From Aurantiochytrium sp. KH105 (Eukaryota > Sar > Bigyra > Thraustochytrida > Thraustochytriidae), in NCBI GenBank assembly GCA_003116975.1, contig BGKB01000077.1, forward strand, positions 62,001-126,000: 64,000 nt of DNA. Direction: 5' to 3'. The first letter of the stretch is position 1. Each line of letters starts with the position of its first letter. The notes below the pieces were generated by a model. It saw only the letters and a program-made list of their open reading frames with translations, had not been told where the DNA came from and did not search any database. Shown one piece after another: positions 17,321-32,300 of this stretch. The position numbers were made by a program, and so were the translations under genes.

Positions 17321-20300
17321 ATGGCGCAGGACCGCGAAGACCGCGCGCCCGACGCACAGGAAAAGGCTCCATGGGCAGCCGATCTCGACGAAGGTCTCGA
17401 GAGTGACGAAGTTGCCCAGGTACACCGCCTCACCCGGGATCTCACCAACCTCGGCCGCAGGAGCCCCGTCACGCGGGCGTTCACGTATGACCTTGTGAAA
17501 GATCTCGCTCGCGGAGATCCTGCCGCAGTCGCTCTTCACGAAGACGCCGCCGCGCAAGACATCAAGACAGACCAGCACGAGGACGAGAACGAAGTTCGAA
17601 CCGAACGTCGTTCGTCCGTGCCCCGTCCTAGACAGGATGTCGACGTCTTTGCACTACTTAGCGATGACGACGCGGAGATCGAGCGGACAGTCGACGAACT
17701 TGCGCATCGCGAGTACGGAGGGCCTACATTCGCAACGCCAGTTCTTGAATCGTACAAGTCAAAATTTGCAGAACTTTACACGCAGAGCATGAGGGGAAGG
17801 AAGCGCCCAGCCGATGGCCAAGAGCGCCAAGTCAAGCTTTCTCGAAGCATCCTTGGTGTGGTATTGGCGCAACTTCTTCTCGAGGGAGATGTAGTCTTGC
17901 ACAAAACTCTTCTTCACTCCCCCCTATTTCCAGACTCTGGATCTCTAGGATCCGGAAAACGACGAAAGAAAAGTCGCAGACGAAGCAACTCCTTTCTCCA
18001 TGCCCTCAACCCAGATGGTGTTGCCCGGGCATACGAAGAAGTTGCTAGCCTCGTCGAAAAAGCTACAGAGACCCAGTCGCTCGTTGGCTTTCTCATTGCC
18101 GCAAAATTCTTACTCACCCTTCATCAATACGTGCAAGAGGACTCCAATGAGGTCTCTGCCGCGATTCTGAAAGCAACTCGCGTCAATAAAGAGGTCGAGG
18201 TCCTTGCTGCCCGTTCGGCCCCTTGTCCGAACCAAGCTCTCGCGAGCCTCCGTCGAGAGTTGAACCTTGGCGCTGCCGCCAGGCTCGGAGCAACACTTCC
18301 TCCTCACGTAAGGGCGATGCTTCTCCTGGAAGATCTTCAGAGCCCGGTCTCCAACGATGGCTATGCTTCGCCGCCCAACGCAGCGAGCTTGCCTACCGTT
18401 GCGGCCTCTGTCTTGACGCAAACTATGCAGTTCGGAGACGACACGGACACTTTACCAAATGACGCTGGCGCACCGAAAGTTTCCCAAGAACAAGAAGACG
18501 ACGATGACAACGACGCCAATGCTGATGATGACGACAATGAGAATGGGGAAGAGGGCCAGCGGGAAAAGTCATCGAAGAGATCGGGGAGGAGGATATCAAG
18601 ATCTCAACGCCGAAGTCGCGCAGGATCGTCTGCGACCCTTACAACAATCGAGACTTCCTCCAAGTCCACCGCGGCCCAAAGCACAAGTCCTGGAGTTGCA
18701 CTTTCGCTTTTGAGCGGCCGTTCCGTGCACCTTGATCAACGTGGACTCGTCGCATGTATTCCAAGGTACACTCTTCTCGAAAAAAATCAAGACGAGTCCG
18801 TCGAACATCATGATGTTCGCTGCGATGGCTGCGACAGCAATGGTCCAATTCTAGGGCAGCGATTCGAATGTGCGTCCTGCGAGAGCTTTGATCTGTGCCT
18901 CGATTGCTACCTCGCCGAAAAGCACACTGTAGAACACGCTTTCAGACTCTCCACGGAGCATCGTGGACCTGCAACACTTTTGCCGCCGCGCACAGCACCC
19001 AAACTTAGCTATGTTGGCACGCCTTGCGCGACCTTGCCGCTCGGCGCACCCGACCTAGACGACGCCTCCGTCATTGCCTGGGAAGTCATTGTGGATGCCG
19101 AGACTCAGTCCTGCAGGGTTGGCTGGATCGACGTGGAGTGTGACTTTGAACTCCCGGGCCATCAAGACCAAGGGCTTGGCGCCGAGCGCGGTTCCTGGGG
19201 CGTTAATTTGCAAAGCGGCGTTGTAACCCATGCAGGAAAAACAGTGGGCAAAATTGAAATACCGATTGCGCTCCACCACCTTTCCGCAAACTCGGACACC
19301 TTGGAGATCCAGGAAGATGGTGCACGCGATAATGCCAGCGAAGACCAGGACTCGGCAAGTGAAGAGGACGAGGAGGATAAAGAAGGAAACAGCGTGCAAG
19401 ACGATGCAGGAAAGAGCAAAAGTGTGCAAATCACAGAAACCTCTAGCATTGAAGGCTTTCCAAGCGAGCGGCCCTGTTGGAGCATTCTCTGTTGGGTGCA
19501 TCCAGTCTCGCGCAAGGCTGGCTTCGCGGTTGCGGGATCCGTCGTTAGCTTCGACTTGCACAGCGCCAGTGCAGTCATTCCCTGCGTTAGTTTCCGCAAT
19601 GACTTCCAGCTCGAATCTCTCGGTCACATTGAGTTGAAAGCCACAAATGACAAGATTCACACGTCTTGGTTGCTCGACAGCGAAAATAGTCAATCAACGA
19701 GCCAAGTCCCTGGCAGGTCCATTCGAAGTCTTGCCAGCTGCGCGCATGCGTCGTGCGTTCGTATCCCTCGCGGTGACGAGAAATCGTGCGTTGCTCTGCT
19801 GGAGTCTCCGGGATTCCGGAATGCGAGCAAGGTCGGCGAAGACTTTACCTTTGAAGCCATGGTTTGCTGGGAACCTGAGGCTTTTGGTACCCCAGACAGC
19901 GCGTCTCAGATATATACACTCTTTTCGCGGACCGACGCCTCGTCGCAGAGGTCGCGGTCTGCATGCACGCAGATTGGCATTGTTGGTGACGGTTATCTCT
20001 TTGTCAACCTTCAAACAAGCGAGTTTTGTACATGGTCGCATCGAGCGATTATGATCCCAGGCAAATGGCAGCATGTCCGCATCGCTGTCATTGGAGGATC
20101 TTATCGTGGCCCCTCGGTCCGCTTCAGCGTCGATAATGCCATCGTCCATTCTGATACTCGCAAGAGAAAGTCTTCGGGCGGTTCGTCAGCTCTTGCCAGC
20201 TGGCGGCAACGTGAGCAAAACCGTCATCGAGACAGCGCAAGCAGGCGCCACACTGTCTCCCGAGGAACAAAGAGTGACGAAAAGCAAGGCCTTTGGATCC

Positions 20301-23300
20301 TTGGCGGAGCGCCCTCATTGGAACCAAGTCATTCCAATGAGGAAAGCAGCACGGATACTGCTCATGACATCGAGGCTCACAAGGTTGGCGTGGACGGCAA
20401 TCCAAAGGACGCCGGCGATGGTGCTTCGGCTCTCGATGAAGATGGTAGCAGTGTCGCCTCCGCAGGTGATGATGAAGTTGCTGGAAGAAGTGGGGAGGAT
20501 TGCGCAGGAAATGATGCAGAAGCTTATGCTCGCTTGGCGGTGACACAGCAGTTCCAAGGCTGTTTCGCGGAGGTTCGCCTCTGGACCCGAAGTCTACGAT
20601 CTCGGGAATATCTTGACAAGGGCGGCCGGGTGTTGAAGCTCGTGGAAGCAAGCGAACGAAGCTCGCTATTTTTTCGTCTTCGTCTCGATGAGTCCGCGGG
20701 CAAGAGGGTCTTTCGCTCGGGGGATGAGAACTTTGAAGTGAGCAGTCATTTCATGCTCTGCGGATCCGCAAGCTGCGAGCCCCGGGTGATCGCGGATCTC
20801 GTAAAAGACGCTGCGGATTCGCAAGATGAGAATATTGTCGCAAGCGAAGCAACGAATGGCCCCTCCACCAAACCTGATTACCAAATGCACGCGGCTGTCC
20901 TTCTCCAAGCCGAGCACCTCCGCCGCGCACCAGCGGCGCAAAGCGCCTCGGTACCCGAGACAACAGCGGCCTCGCTTGATCACATTGCAAGTGTGTTCAT
21001 GGACATTACGGGCAATCTCTTGCGCATCACATCCGAGTTCGCTCAATTTCACAAAGACCTAAAGCAGTCTATTACCGGCATCAAGTCGCCTGTGTGCAGC
21101 GTTTTCCCGCACGTTCATACCTTCCTGCTTCTCCAATCTCTCGTTCGTCAGCTTCTCCGAGAAATTGAGAGTAATGCTCGTCCAGACCTTGGTTGGATGC
21201 TTTTCTCTATACTCCAAATCCTTCGCGACAACCTGCGTGCGTTGCATGCTCAAGGAATTGCACCCGCGGCAGTCGGCTTGGGCCTCCCTTCTTTTGCGGC
21301 AGGTATGCCGCCCTCGTCAACGAAGAAGCATGGCGAGCCAAATGTGCTGAAACTCCGCAGCGCCCTTTTACAAACGTTGGAGATTAGCTCCTGCTTCGAA
21401 GACGCGACCATGCGTCGCGGCATCGACACTGAGACTCTGATTTGCCTCGGCGAGGGACTATCAATCTTTTACGCGCGAGATGTTGACCAAAGAGCGATGC
21501 TTGTCGCACTCTTCTCTGGAGGTGGTGCCACTGACACCCGACCATCGTCATTGCAAGATCCCCGAGTTCTCGTCCCGCGTTCTGGAGACCATCGCGACAA
21601 ACTCCTTGCAATCGTGACAAGGAGTCTTGCAGCAAAGCCTGCTCGAATCAAGGAGCTACTTCGCGTGTCGACGCCACCGGAAGTCCCCGATCGTCGCCTG
21701 CAAAGCAATTCATCGTCATCAACAGCAGCAGCAACAGGAAAGCGCTCGGCAGGCTTCCAGCTTCATTGGCCTGTTGAATTTGTAAGAGCTTCGCTCGACA
21801 GCCACCATGCATCGGTGTCGCCCAGCGTTGCTGCAGCTGCTGCAAATGTAGACTTATCAGGAGCAGCCCAGCCCACGAAACGCGAGGTCATTCGGTACCT
21901 GCAGTCCGTCGCGCCTCCTCACTGGCTCCAAGAGCGTAAGATGGACCGCAATGAGATGGGTGTTGCCAAGGATTTCCCGAGCGACCAAATCGCCGAGGCC
22001 TATAATGACCTTGACGCCGCGGTCTTCGAAGGCAAGATCATCATCAACCCTGCCAGGGATAACAGTGGAGCCTCCCCCGAGGCAGAGGCTGAGTCACCAA
22101 ACAAAGGGGCAAGTGCAATTATTACGGGCAGCAAAGGAGAGACACCAAGACAAGTTGCAAGTGTTGATACGGCAAAGTCTACCTGGATCATACAGCTCAT
22201 TCGCGTGACGCTTGTAGGAACTGCTGCGCGCGGGACCGCGGCAACAAATCGTCAGGAAGCCGCTCTGTCGCTGCTTCGGACCATGCTGGTTCACATGCAT
22301 GGAAGGATTTGGGGCGAAAAATCCCCGGCCGATGTCAAGCGTGAAGACTCGGTCTCGCTGGTCGAAGTCTTTCTACGTTGCGGGTTTCGTGACGCCGCAA
22401 ATCCAGCCTCTCTGGGCAATTGTGCGCCAACAAAGGAAGACACAAGCCCTACCGTCCCCACGCCCCCCCCATCCCGAAACCCGGCAACCGGTCCAGCGAA
22501 ACCGACAAAGTCTTATCAACCCAAGTCAGAATGGTGGGAAACTCCCATCGAGTTCGATGTAAGCAATGCAAACGGAAATGCAACAGAATCAGCTTCTCCA
22601 GCCGCGCACGGTGCAGGCGGAGACGGGCGCATTTCCTTGCAAACGAGCGCTTCGTCGCGATACGTACGCGTTCATTCCGATGGAGTCACAGTCTCACATC
22701 TCCGCAACAAAAGTTGGGGGACAGCCGTCTCGAGTGTGGGCTATGCGCGTAGGTCGGGCATTCACACGTGGAAGGTAAAGGTCTCGCGCTGCAACGAGCG
22801 CGGTCATATATTTGTTGGTATTGTCGGAAAGGGAGCGCGTGTGAACTCCTTCATCGGTAGCGACAGCAAGGGTTTTGGCTTTCTCCTAGCCGGCGACGTC
22901 TATCACGGTTCGCGACAAATTAAAAAGAATGCGTTTCCCCGCAGAGCCCTATCGTCTGGATCGACAGTTCTCATGACGCTCAACACCAATGCGATGACGC
23001 TGGAGATTTGCGATGCAGACCGACCCGTGGACCTGACAGAGCCATCCGCCTCCAGATCGCTCGGCATTTTCACTTTACCGGATATCTTCCAAACCTCAAA
23101 CGATGGGCTCGTTTATCCGGCCCTCTGTACATACGAAGAGGGCGATCGAGCGAGTTTCATCGCCTTTGCTGAGGGAAATGCTGCGCAAGGACACTGGACT
23201 CTTGACGAGAGACTTTTGAGGGACCGTGCAGACTTTTTCCAAGGCCGTGAACTTTGTGTCGAGGACTGTATTGAGGCCATTCTCCATCATGCTGCTCGCA

Positions 23301-26300
23301 ACGCCGAACGCATAGGCCACGATCAGCTCAGGTCCATGCTAAACTTCCCGCTCGCATGGATTCTTCTTTGGCCAGCACCTTCAGTCGCTTGGGTAGAAAA
23401 GGTGCGGGTTCACCTTCAAGCGACGTTGCACTTTCTCTTGCAAAACGCCAAAGGCAAAGAGATTTCCAATACGCAGATGCTTGCGTGCGCAGCCTACGGC
23501 AAGTTGTGTTCTTTTCTCATCACTTCGAAGCCTTCAGATCTCATGTCTTCATTCTTGGATGCTCGTGACAAACCCATACTTGATGCTAGCAATGACGGCA
23601 TGCGTGAGGTGGGCCAAGGTGGCCTTGCCGATGTGCCACCCGCACGAACAGGAAGCAGCAGCGCTAATGCAACCAATGTTACTTCCGAAGAGGACGCTAT
23701 GGATATCCAAGGACACGATGCATCTTCTCCATCGGAGCAACTACTCCAGCTCAGCAAGTGGAAGAACTCAAGTCTTTTTTCGCACGGACTGCGTCTTCCC
23801 GGCTGCCTCCTGGCAGATCTTTCGGGTCGCACGAGGCGATCGTCCGCGGCCGCGGCGTCACAAGGTCACACGTCCAAGAAGAAGGGCGATGGTCCCGCGT
23901 CGGAGGTAGAAATTATGGATACGCATGCCAAGAAGAGAGACACGCTCCCAGCTGGCGTGTTGGAAATCATTAATGATCATGGCATAGGGCGGAGTCTTCA
24001 CGCGTGGCTTTTGGGACACCTTAATCTGCAGTCGCGTCGATCTCGCGAGCCCAACAACAGCAGCAGTAGCAAGCATGACAGCGAGATTTCTCGAGTTACC
24101 AATGGTCTCGTTGTGGTTTTGCTCCACCACACTGGCTGGCTTCCCACAGCCATGGAAATGGCTCAACTTCTTGCCGACTATCCCAATCAAGAGTACATCG
24201 CGCGTGCGAGACCTCACCCAGAGCTTGTCGCCATTTGGCGATCGGCATTGGAGCTCCGGGCTTGGCTGGAAAGGCAGAGGCAGCAGAGCGCAGCTTATGG
24301 TGCCAACAGTCGATCTGGCGGTACGAACGATAGTTTTTTGGCCACCATCAACCAAGCTGTCTACTTTTTGTTGGACTTTGCGCCAGCTTCAGGAATAACA
24401 GACGACGAGAACGCAGGGGAGCCGGCAAACGCGCTGGCAGCCTTTCGCGAATCGCTCGGAATCTCTTCCCCTCCCGCCACTAGCCTCTCAGGGACGCTGG
24501 AGCGGGCCGTCAGCGAGGGGCGGGTCCCTGCTCCGCAAGCTTCCAACGCAGTGTCAAACGGAGGTCTCCATAGCATCGAATCGTCGCCACCGTCAGCCCT
24601 TTCCCCGACCTCTTCTCTTCCTTTGCGTGGCAAGAAGATTCAGAGTCGCTATCTCGCTCGATCACGCTCTTTGGGGGCTGCGACCGCATCGAAAACCTGG
24701 AATCTGGGTCAACTACTTCGACAAGGATCGGCGGCACGGGGACAAAGTAGCTTCAAGGAGGTCATTTCTCAGGTGAGCGCCTTTGTTCACGATGCTGGTT
24801 CATCAAAGGCATTATCCGTGGATCAGCTGCATGGTCACTTTTTAGCGCTCCGTGCCTGTGCGCGAACGCGTGAACGAGGCTTTCGATCTCTTGCCGCATC
24901 CTTGTTGGGTACGCCGCTTTCTGTCTCAACGCAAGCACTGCATGCGGCAATGCTTATTGGCGTCCCAAGCGCGCTTCGAGGCCGAGACTGCAGCTCTTCC
25001 GCTGAAACACGGAGCGCCCCGTGGCATTATTTGCAAGACTTGGGCCCGAGCGGATCTGCGGCCCAGTTGAGTCTCGCTTCGGGTTTTGCAGCCTTGGGAC
25101 GGGCTCTCGCTGAGCTCTTGCAAGCGAGTATGGTACTCCCAACGCAACGTCTTGCCGGTTTGCAGCTTGAGCTCCTTGATGCTCTTGGCGTTCGCCTTGC
25201 GCCGATCGATCACGAGCTTCTGGCGCGCACAAACCTTTTAGAAACTCTTCACCGCATCATGGAGTCAAGCCGAGAGGCAATGGCCGCGGCAGCAGATGCT
25301 TTTCATCCCGCAGCTTTGGCAGAGGGAGAGTTGTTGGCTGACACTTCGGATGCTGCGCGCACCGAGACCAACGAAAGTGTCGCTGCGCACCAACTCGTGG
25401 GACGCGCGGCCATGAAGACTTTTTATCTGCTCTGCTCTCAGGTCGCTGCTTTTAGGCCTCCAGCTGCCGCTAAGAGCCGGAGAAATGCGCGTTCTTCGCT
25501 GCTGCTTACTCGGGTGCGGTCAGGGCCGCAAACGCTCAATGTGTCGGTGTTCGGGCTGTTGCTTCAAGAATTAACAAATGCTGCGGACGCTTTGGACGAC
25601 ACCGCCGCAACGGCGGCGGCGCCCTTGGAGCGCTACGCTGCGCCCAGCACGGGCGCGAACTTCATTGCATCTTCCTTTACATTTGTGGAGTCGCCTCAGT
25701 CGGACGCAAAGCTGCACATGGAAGAGATTACTTCCGTATTGTTGTCTACCTGCACCTTTCCTTCATGTCAGCGTCAAATTAGCTCATCGGAGTGGCTCGA
25801 AATTTTGTGCAGACTAGCACAACGAGGGCCCGTTTCTGTGCTGCAGAACATCTTTCGCATCTTCCGTCGAATGCTACCTCTTCTCGACCCGCATCGAATC
25901 GATCTTCCTATGGGGAGCACCGGTCGTGAAAGAGATCCCCTCACGTTGGAGAATTTTCTCCTTGAGCTTGTTGCCACCTCGTTTACACCCCGCTTCGAAG
26001 AAATTACGGAAGAGTCACAGCTTCTTGCATCTTTTGAAGCGATGCGCACCCTGCGCGCACTGCAGAGTACGAACGCATGGAGATCGCGCATTCACGCCTT
26101 GCTCCTTCGCTCCATTAAAAATGGCATCGCGTCTCTGTCAACAGGAGGCAGCACGGCGAAAGGCGAAGTGCCTCCGCGTGTAGGAGCATCGAGCAGCTCT
26201 GATCTGGGGACCAATCACGGTGGGGGCGAGACGGCGCAGACATCGGATACCTCTGGTGCTGGTGCTGGTGCTGATGCTGGTGCTGACGCTGGTGCTCTGG

Positions 26301-29300
26301 CTCGGTGCCTTGGTGCACTCTCAGTCACGTCAGGTGCGCTGCGGAAACTTTTGCCTGGCGTTGCGGTTCGCACGCTCGACAAGCGTCAGGGTGCGACAGA
26401 ATCACGAGCGCATGATGATTCTTTATGTGACGCAGTAGCATGGACTGAACGTGAGTCGCGCGAGCTCGGAGAACTCGATGCAATTGATATCTTGCGTGTC
26501 GTCGAGCAAGATTCTTTGGTCATAAGTGGCTTCTCTGCGGACACGTCAGACCGGCGCGCTCTCGAACGCCGCCATGTCTCTGTGAATGCAGAACAAGTCT
26601 TTGTTGCAAAAGATCGAAATGACGTGAGGGTCGATGCCGGTAGTCCTCTGCTGGGCGCAATCCACGAGCTCTTTGAAAAGGTTGTGATGCTCGAACCTTG
26701 GACATCGACCAACTGGCAAAGGTCCTTTGGATTTTCACAACACGCAAGAGGCAGGATTCAGCTTTTTGATGCCCCGAGCGGCGCCGGTGCCGTCGAGCAG
26801 ACTCTCTCTCGAGATGCCGACGACGAGCAGCCCATTGTGTGGGCAAAGCGGCGGCTTGGGCAATGGATTGAAGTGGGAAAAGTTGATGAGCGTTCGTCAG
26901 GCGACGTGGCCCAAGCGCTGCAGACGGACAAAGTGCCTCCACGGTGGGTCAAGGTGCAGGATGCGGAAGATGACTACATATTGCGACCAGTTCTCGCGCC
27001 TCCCGCTGAAACCACTTCGGGCTTTCAAAGGTCTCTTTTGCGCTTGTACACGTTGCAAACGCTCAGTGCGGTTGATCTTGAGCCGGTAATGGACGCCAAA
27101 GATTGTGGGCTCAAGGAGGCAAACACACTGCGAGACTTTTTCCTTCTTTCGGAGAAGTCTATGAAAGCGCTTCTGAGTTCCGCATCGGAGGAGGTCGCAA
27201 CCTTTCGAGCTTCTGATCTGGACGTCCTCTCAGAACGGCTCACAATCATCATTGATGAGCTTGTACGAGGGCGCAAGAGGTCTTCAAGTACGGATCATGC
27301 CAGTGACGTCGTGCCCAGCGCGCAGAGCGAGGACGCTGAAAAGGATGAGGTGAGCGCGAAGAAGATGCAAAGTCTTGACAAAGCAGACGACGAAAATAGT
27401 GCCGGAAGGTCCGAAGGTGTCTCAGGAGTCGAAGCTCGAAGCTCGTTCACGCCTGCTTCAGGAGTGCATCAAAGTAGGACCTCGGCACAGGCGCCATCGT
27501 CCATAACGTCTTCGTCTGCAAGACAGCGGAGCAGAATGCCACGTGTCCCGGCAGAGAGCATTCTCGCCTTGATGGATATGGGTTTCCCCAGACGCTGGGC
27601 CCAGTATGCGCTTGAGCAAAACGAACTTGATGTAACGGCTGCAATAACTTACATCTGTGCGTTGGAGGAGGAGATCGACGAGCGCATTGCTCTTTCCCTG
27701 TCCAAGGCAGAAGATGCCCAAAGCTCGAGTGAGAGCGAAGAAGATGAGGATGAAGAAAACGATGACACGCGAGAGCACGTAGCTAATGCTAACAAAGGGT
27801 CACGAGAAAATGATCGAGGGAACGATGCTGACGATAAAAGTGGCAAATCTGTTCAAGCGCCGGCATCGAAGGGTCAAAACTCTGCCTCGGATCCCAAAGA
27901 CCAAAATTCGACTTCAGGTGTCGCAAAACGTGCCTGCGCGGAGGATTTCATGGAGATGGAGGGGAGTGATGGAGGCGGAAGCAGTGCAATCCCCGGCGCC
28001 GTCCCGTCGCGGATCTCGTACATGGATCGCAACAACCGCAGTCTTGAGCCGGAAAGCACGTCAGGTCGATCTCGTGGAAAGTCTGGCGGCGGTCAAAGTG
28101 GAAGTTCGCGGGCGCGGAACGAGTGGACAAAGTCGACTTCGGAAGTACAGCGCGCTTGTCGACGTCATTGGGGACCTTGTGCCGACTCACGTGCCTCATA
28201 CCGACATTTGCTGGAGAGCTACTCACCCGCAGAGCTCTTTGAGGAGTTTCGGCATCTCGTACAGGTCATCAACACGCTTCAAGCAAGGGTTGTTCTGCTG
28301 AGGTGCCTGATCGTCGACGGGGCGCGGGTGAGTACGAGTCTCACCGAGGAGGACAAAGCCAAGCTTGTTCGTCTACTGGTAGCCGAGGGTTTCCAGACCT
28401 TTCCGCTCTACGGTGTGGACTGTCTCGAGTCCATCACGCGCGGAAGTGGGGCAACGCTTTGGAACATACCTCAAAGCTTGCACTCCTTCGCAGCCAAGTG
28501 CATCGAAACGAGCGAAGCATTTGTCGCGGAGCTTATTCTCAGCGTGAAACAGACGCTTCGCAGAGCTGCCACAACAGACTTTTTTGCGGATACCCCAACT
28601 CCGCGAGACGACCTCGCGATGGCAGCGGAGAGCAGCGACTCGCTTTTGTGGTTTGTAGATTGGGTGACTCGGCAGCTCATGCACGCTGCCCCTCTCGGAA
28701 ACGAGCTGCACTTTGTTCTGTTCGAGTCATGGGTTTGGGCGTTGCGCTCGCCATCCATGCGCATCAAAGCGAGTGCGCTGGGTATCCTCGCGGAGTTTTT
28801 GGACGACGCTGCAGACATTGGCAACAGCGCAGAACGCTCGAGAGTCATTAGTCGAATGCTGACGATTTTACCACGAGAGCGTCTTGTCGCGATGGCTGCG
28901 CGCCTTCTACGTCGTGTAGACAATCCGACACCAGGACCGTCTGGCTTTTGCAAAGTACTTCTCCAGTTCATTGCGAAAGTTGAAGAGCATGCCTCACTGG
29001 CAAACGAGAACATTTTTGAGGCGAGTCCTTCGTTCCTGACTCTAGGACGAACTGGCTACGTAGAGCTCCGCAACCTCAACGGCCACAAACTTGAGACTCT
29101 ACAACCTCCGTGGACGCTCACAGTTTGGGTGCAAGCCAAGAAGAATGCTTCCGATGTTGCGTCTCTGCCGGCAGAAGGGGCCTCAGACGAGCCACAGGTA
29201 CTGATTGGTGACTCGAGCTCGGGCAGAGGTCTCCAAATCGTGATGTCCGCAAAGGGTTTGGGTGTGCGTTTGGGCGGATCTTCCACCGACGTGTCTACAT

Positions 29301-32300
29301 CTACGTTTGGATTTTCCCCAATGTCTGGGAAGGAGAACGAACACCGTGCTGACGGTGGCGAATGGACCCAACTGACCATTGTCTGCGCCGACTACTCGCA
29401 TCTTGGCCCGCTTGTGCAAATGCACGTTCCGGTGAATGGGAAGACGGAGACGAGGGATGGGTTGACGTCCAAAAACGGTCATCGCGCTGATGGCAACCAT
29501 CAAGGTAGTGTCGAAAGAAAGGAGCTCAGCAAGAACAAAGGTGATCACGATAATAATGACGAGGACGACGAGGAAGAAGATGACGACGAGGAAGACGACG
29601 ACGATGACGATGAAGATGATGATAGGGGAGCGGAGTCGAATTGGGCGCTGAGCGACGACAGAGATGAGGTAGACAGCTATCTTTCAGACGGTGTCTTCCA
29701 AATGAACAGCATGGGAGTTGACGCCTATATTCAGTTTCACAAAATTACGCAGCGCGAACAAAAGCAGGAACACGGATCCAGAGGCAAAGCTTTGAGATCG
29801 AGACGGGACAAGGAGGCTACTCGTGGAAAGAACGTGCAGAGCGTGAATTCTGTCGCAGCATCACGGCAGCGAGAAAAGCAAAAGGTCCATTTGTTGGCGT
29901 ATGAGAATGGCAGCTTACGAGGAACGCTCACCGCGGACCGTAAACAAGCGTTTCTCGGGCTCAGAGAGATTGGTAGCGCGTCTCATCCATCCGCGGCAGT
30001 CTCAGTGGGTCGTCTCTGCGTGTGGCGCTCGGCCATGGACCGCGCTCAGGTCAGACAAGCAGAGTCCTACCTGCGCGGTCTCAACAAATGCTCACTCAAT
30101 TGTGTCCTTTGCCCACCTTGCGAGAGCGCATTGGATGACCCACTTCTTGACGCAGAGGACATGTATACTTGCTGGGACTTTACATGGCACAACTTCGCAC
30201 AGTCCTCCGCGTCAAACAATTCAAAGGACAATGAGGGTCAATCAAGCATTGTGACAGAGGCGCGACATCATCGACATGTCGCAGTCCTGCACGAAGGCGC
30301 GGCCATCTTGCCGTGCTCCACGCCCTGCACTGGGGAAAGCAACAGCGAGTGCGCCGCTGCTGAGGGAGTAAAACCGGCCATCCTATCATCGGGCATGGAA
30401 GAAGAGGCCAAAGAGAAAGGCGAACTGATGAGTGGGGTCGAGCCCCGATTTCGGTATCTCGTTGACGGTATCGACATGTCAGGTGTCATTCTTTGGGATT
30501 TGTCCGATTCTCCTGTTCCGCATGCGCTTGCAGTGCCTTCAGACTTCCAGCGCGCTCACCTCCCTGTGCGTCTCCACCTCAAACTCAAGACAAGCACCGA
30601 GCTCGTGGGACATCTCAAGTGCAAAGAGAGAGACAAAGATGTCTGGTGCGCGGTCGAAGGCACGCTTGAAACGAAGACGAAGTCTCTCACGATTCGCGTT
30701 TGCAGCGTTGTACGTGGCAACAAATTCAGCCATCACTGGCTCACCGGCCTCTGTTTGGACGTGAAGGAGGACTGTGGCGAGCTCCAGGGCACATGGAAAT
30801 CTCCGCAGAGCGTCCCGCACTGGGGGGTGCTTGCCGAGGACTCACCAAAATTGCGGGCCGTGGCCTGTTTGTCGCCCGCGTATTTGGATCTTGGGGTCGA
30901 CGGAACGTTCCTGCGTGTGCGCTGCGACGTTTTAGAATATCAAAAGACATTGCCTCCGTTTGTCTTGGATCAACGTCCGATGGTAGCGACATGTAACACG
31001 GTGGTGCTCGAAGCAGGTAGGTGGCAACACAAGTTTCCATCTCCAGACCACGGGGATGATGACGGGGATGGCGCTGTTGGAGGGGAGCACGACGGAAGCG
31101 GAGGGTCGGGTGCAGGTCCACTAGCACCGGCCACGTGGTCATGCCCGGCGTGTACATTTTTAAATGAGATGGAACATAGCTGCTGCGCAATCTGCACGAC
31201 ACCAAACCCTGATAACGCGAGCGAAGAGCAGGACAACGATGAGAGCGCTCTTTTTGGTCTTGAAGTGGAAGGACTTTGGAAGCCAGGCTCGGGCTCGTAC
31301 ATCTGGGAGTTTCGCGTGCACGGTTCAGCCGCAGCGCTAAATCAAGGCGAAATCACGTTTGGGATCTGTAGAAAGGGTGCCCCTCTTCGAGACCATCTTG
31401 GCGCCTGTGCAAACTCGTGGGGTGTGTCATCTGACGGTCTTTCGTGGTACAAGGGTCGCAATAGGGCTCTTCTTCCTGGTTCGCTTCAGGATAATGACAT
31501 TTTGGCGCTCGAACTTGACACGAATGACAAGCTCATGCGGATTTTTGTCAATGGCGAGGAGCTGGCAAAATGTGACCGCAGTAACATGCGAAGCGCTGGA
31601 GACTTCCTCCTTGAAAGCTCTGTATCCCCGGCGATCTCCATTTCATCACGCACGTCGGTCTCTGCTCAAATCTTAGGTCTTAAGCACGGCAGTGCTTCCG
31701 TGCGATACGCATATAAAGCGAACTCGCGAGGCGGTGATAGTGCAAGCTCTCAAAGGCATTCCTCATCTCGAACGAGCCCTGTAAAGGGGAAAATTGCCGA
31801 AAGTATCGGACGCACTTCTCGTGGAGGGGAAGACACGGAGCCCGTGCAATTTGAGGGCAACTGGCGCCAAGGACGCCGGTATGGAAAGGGGTTGACGACA
31901 TTCTCGGATGGGTCAACGGAAGAAGGATCGTGGCTTGATGGGCTGAAGCATGGTCGCTTCAAGACGATGTCCTCCAAGGAAAGCGGTGCCAGTGAGATCA
32001 TTTCGCAGGTATACTTCCAACACGGCGAGGTTAAAACAGACGCCTCGATGCCATCGGATGAAGCACTCAATCAACCGTCTGAGATTGGCACTGGTTCGGA
32101 ATCTGCGTTGCCCTCGGGTGAGAACTTAGGAGCTGAGCAATCAGATGGAAAGGCTGACCTTGGCGTTGTCCCGAATGAGGTCTTTCGAATGCAAGGCACT
32201 TTTGCAGCCTCGTGCCATCAACTGGTGCGTTTAGACCCGACAACCGCTGGTCCGGGTATTCGCGTTTCTCCGGATTGTATGACGGCGGAGTACACGGGAA

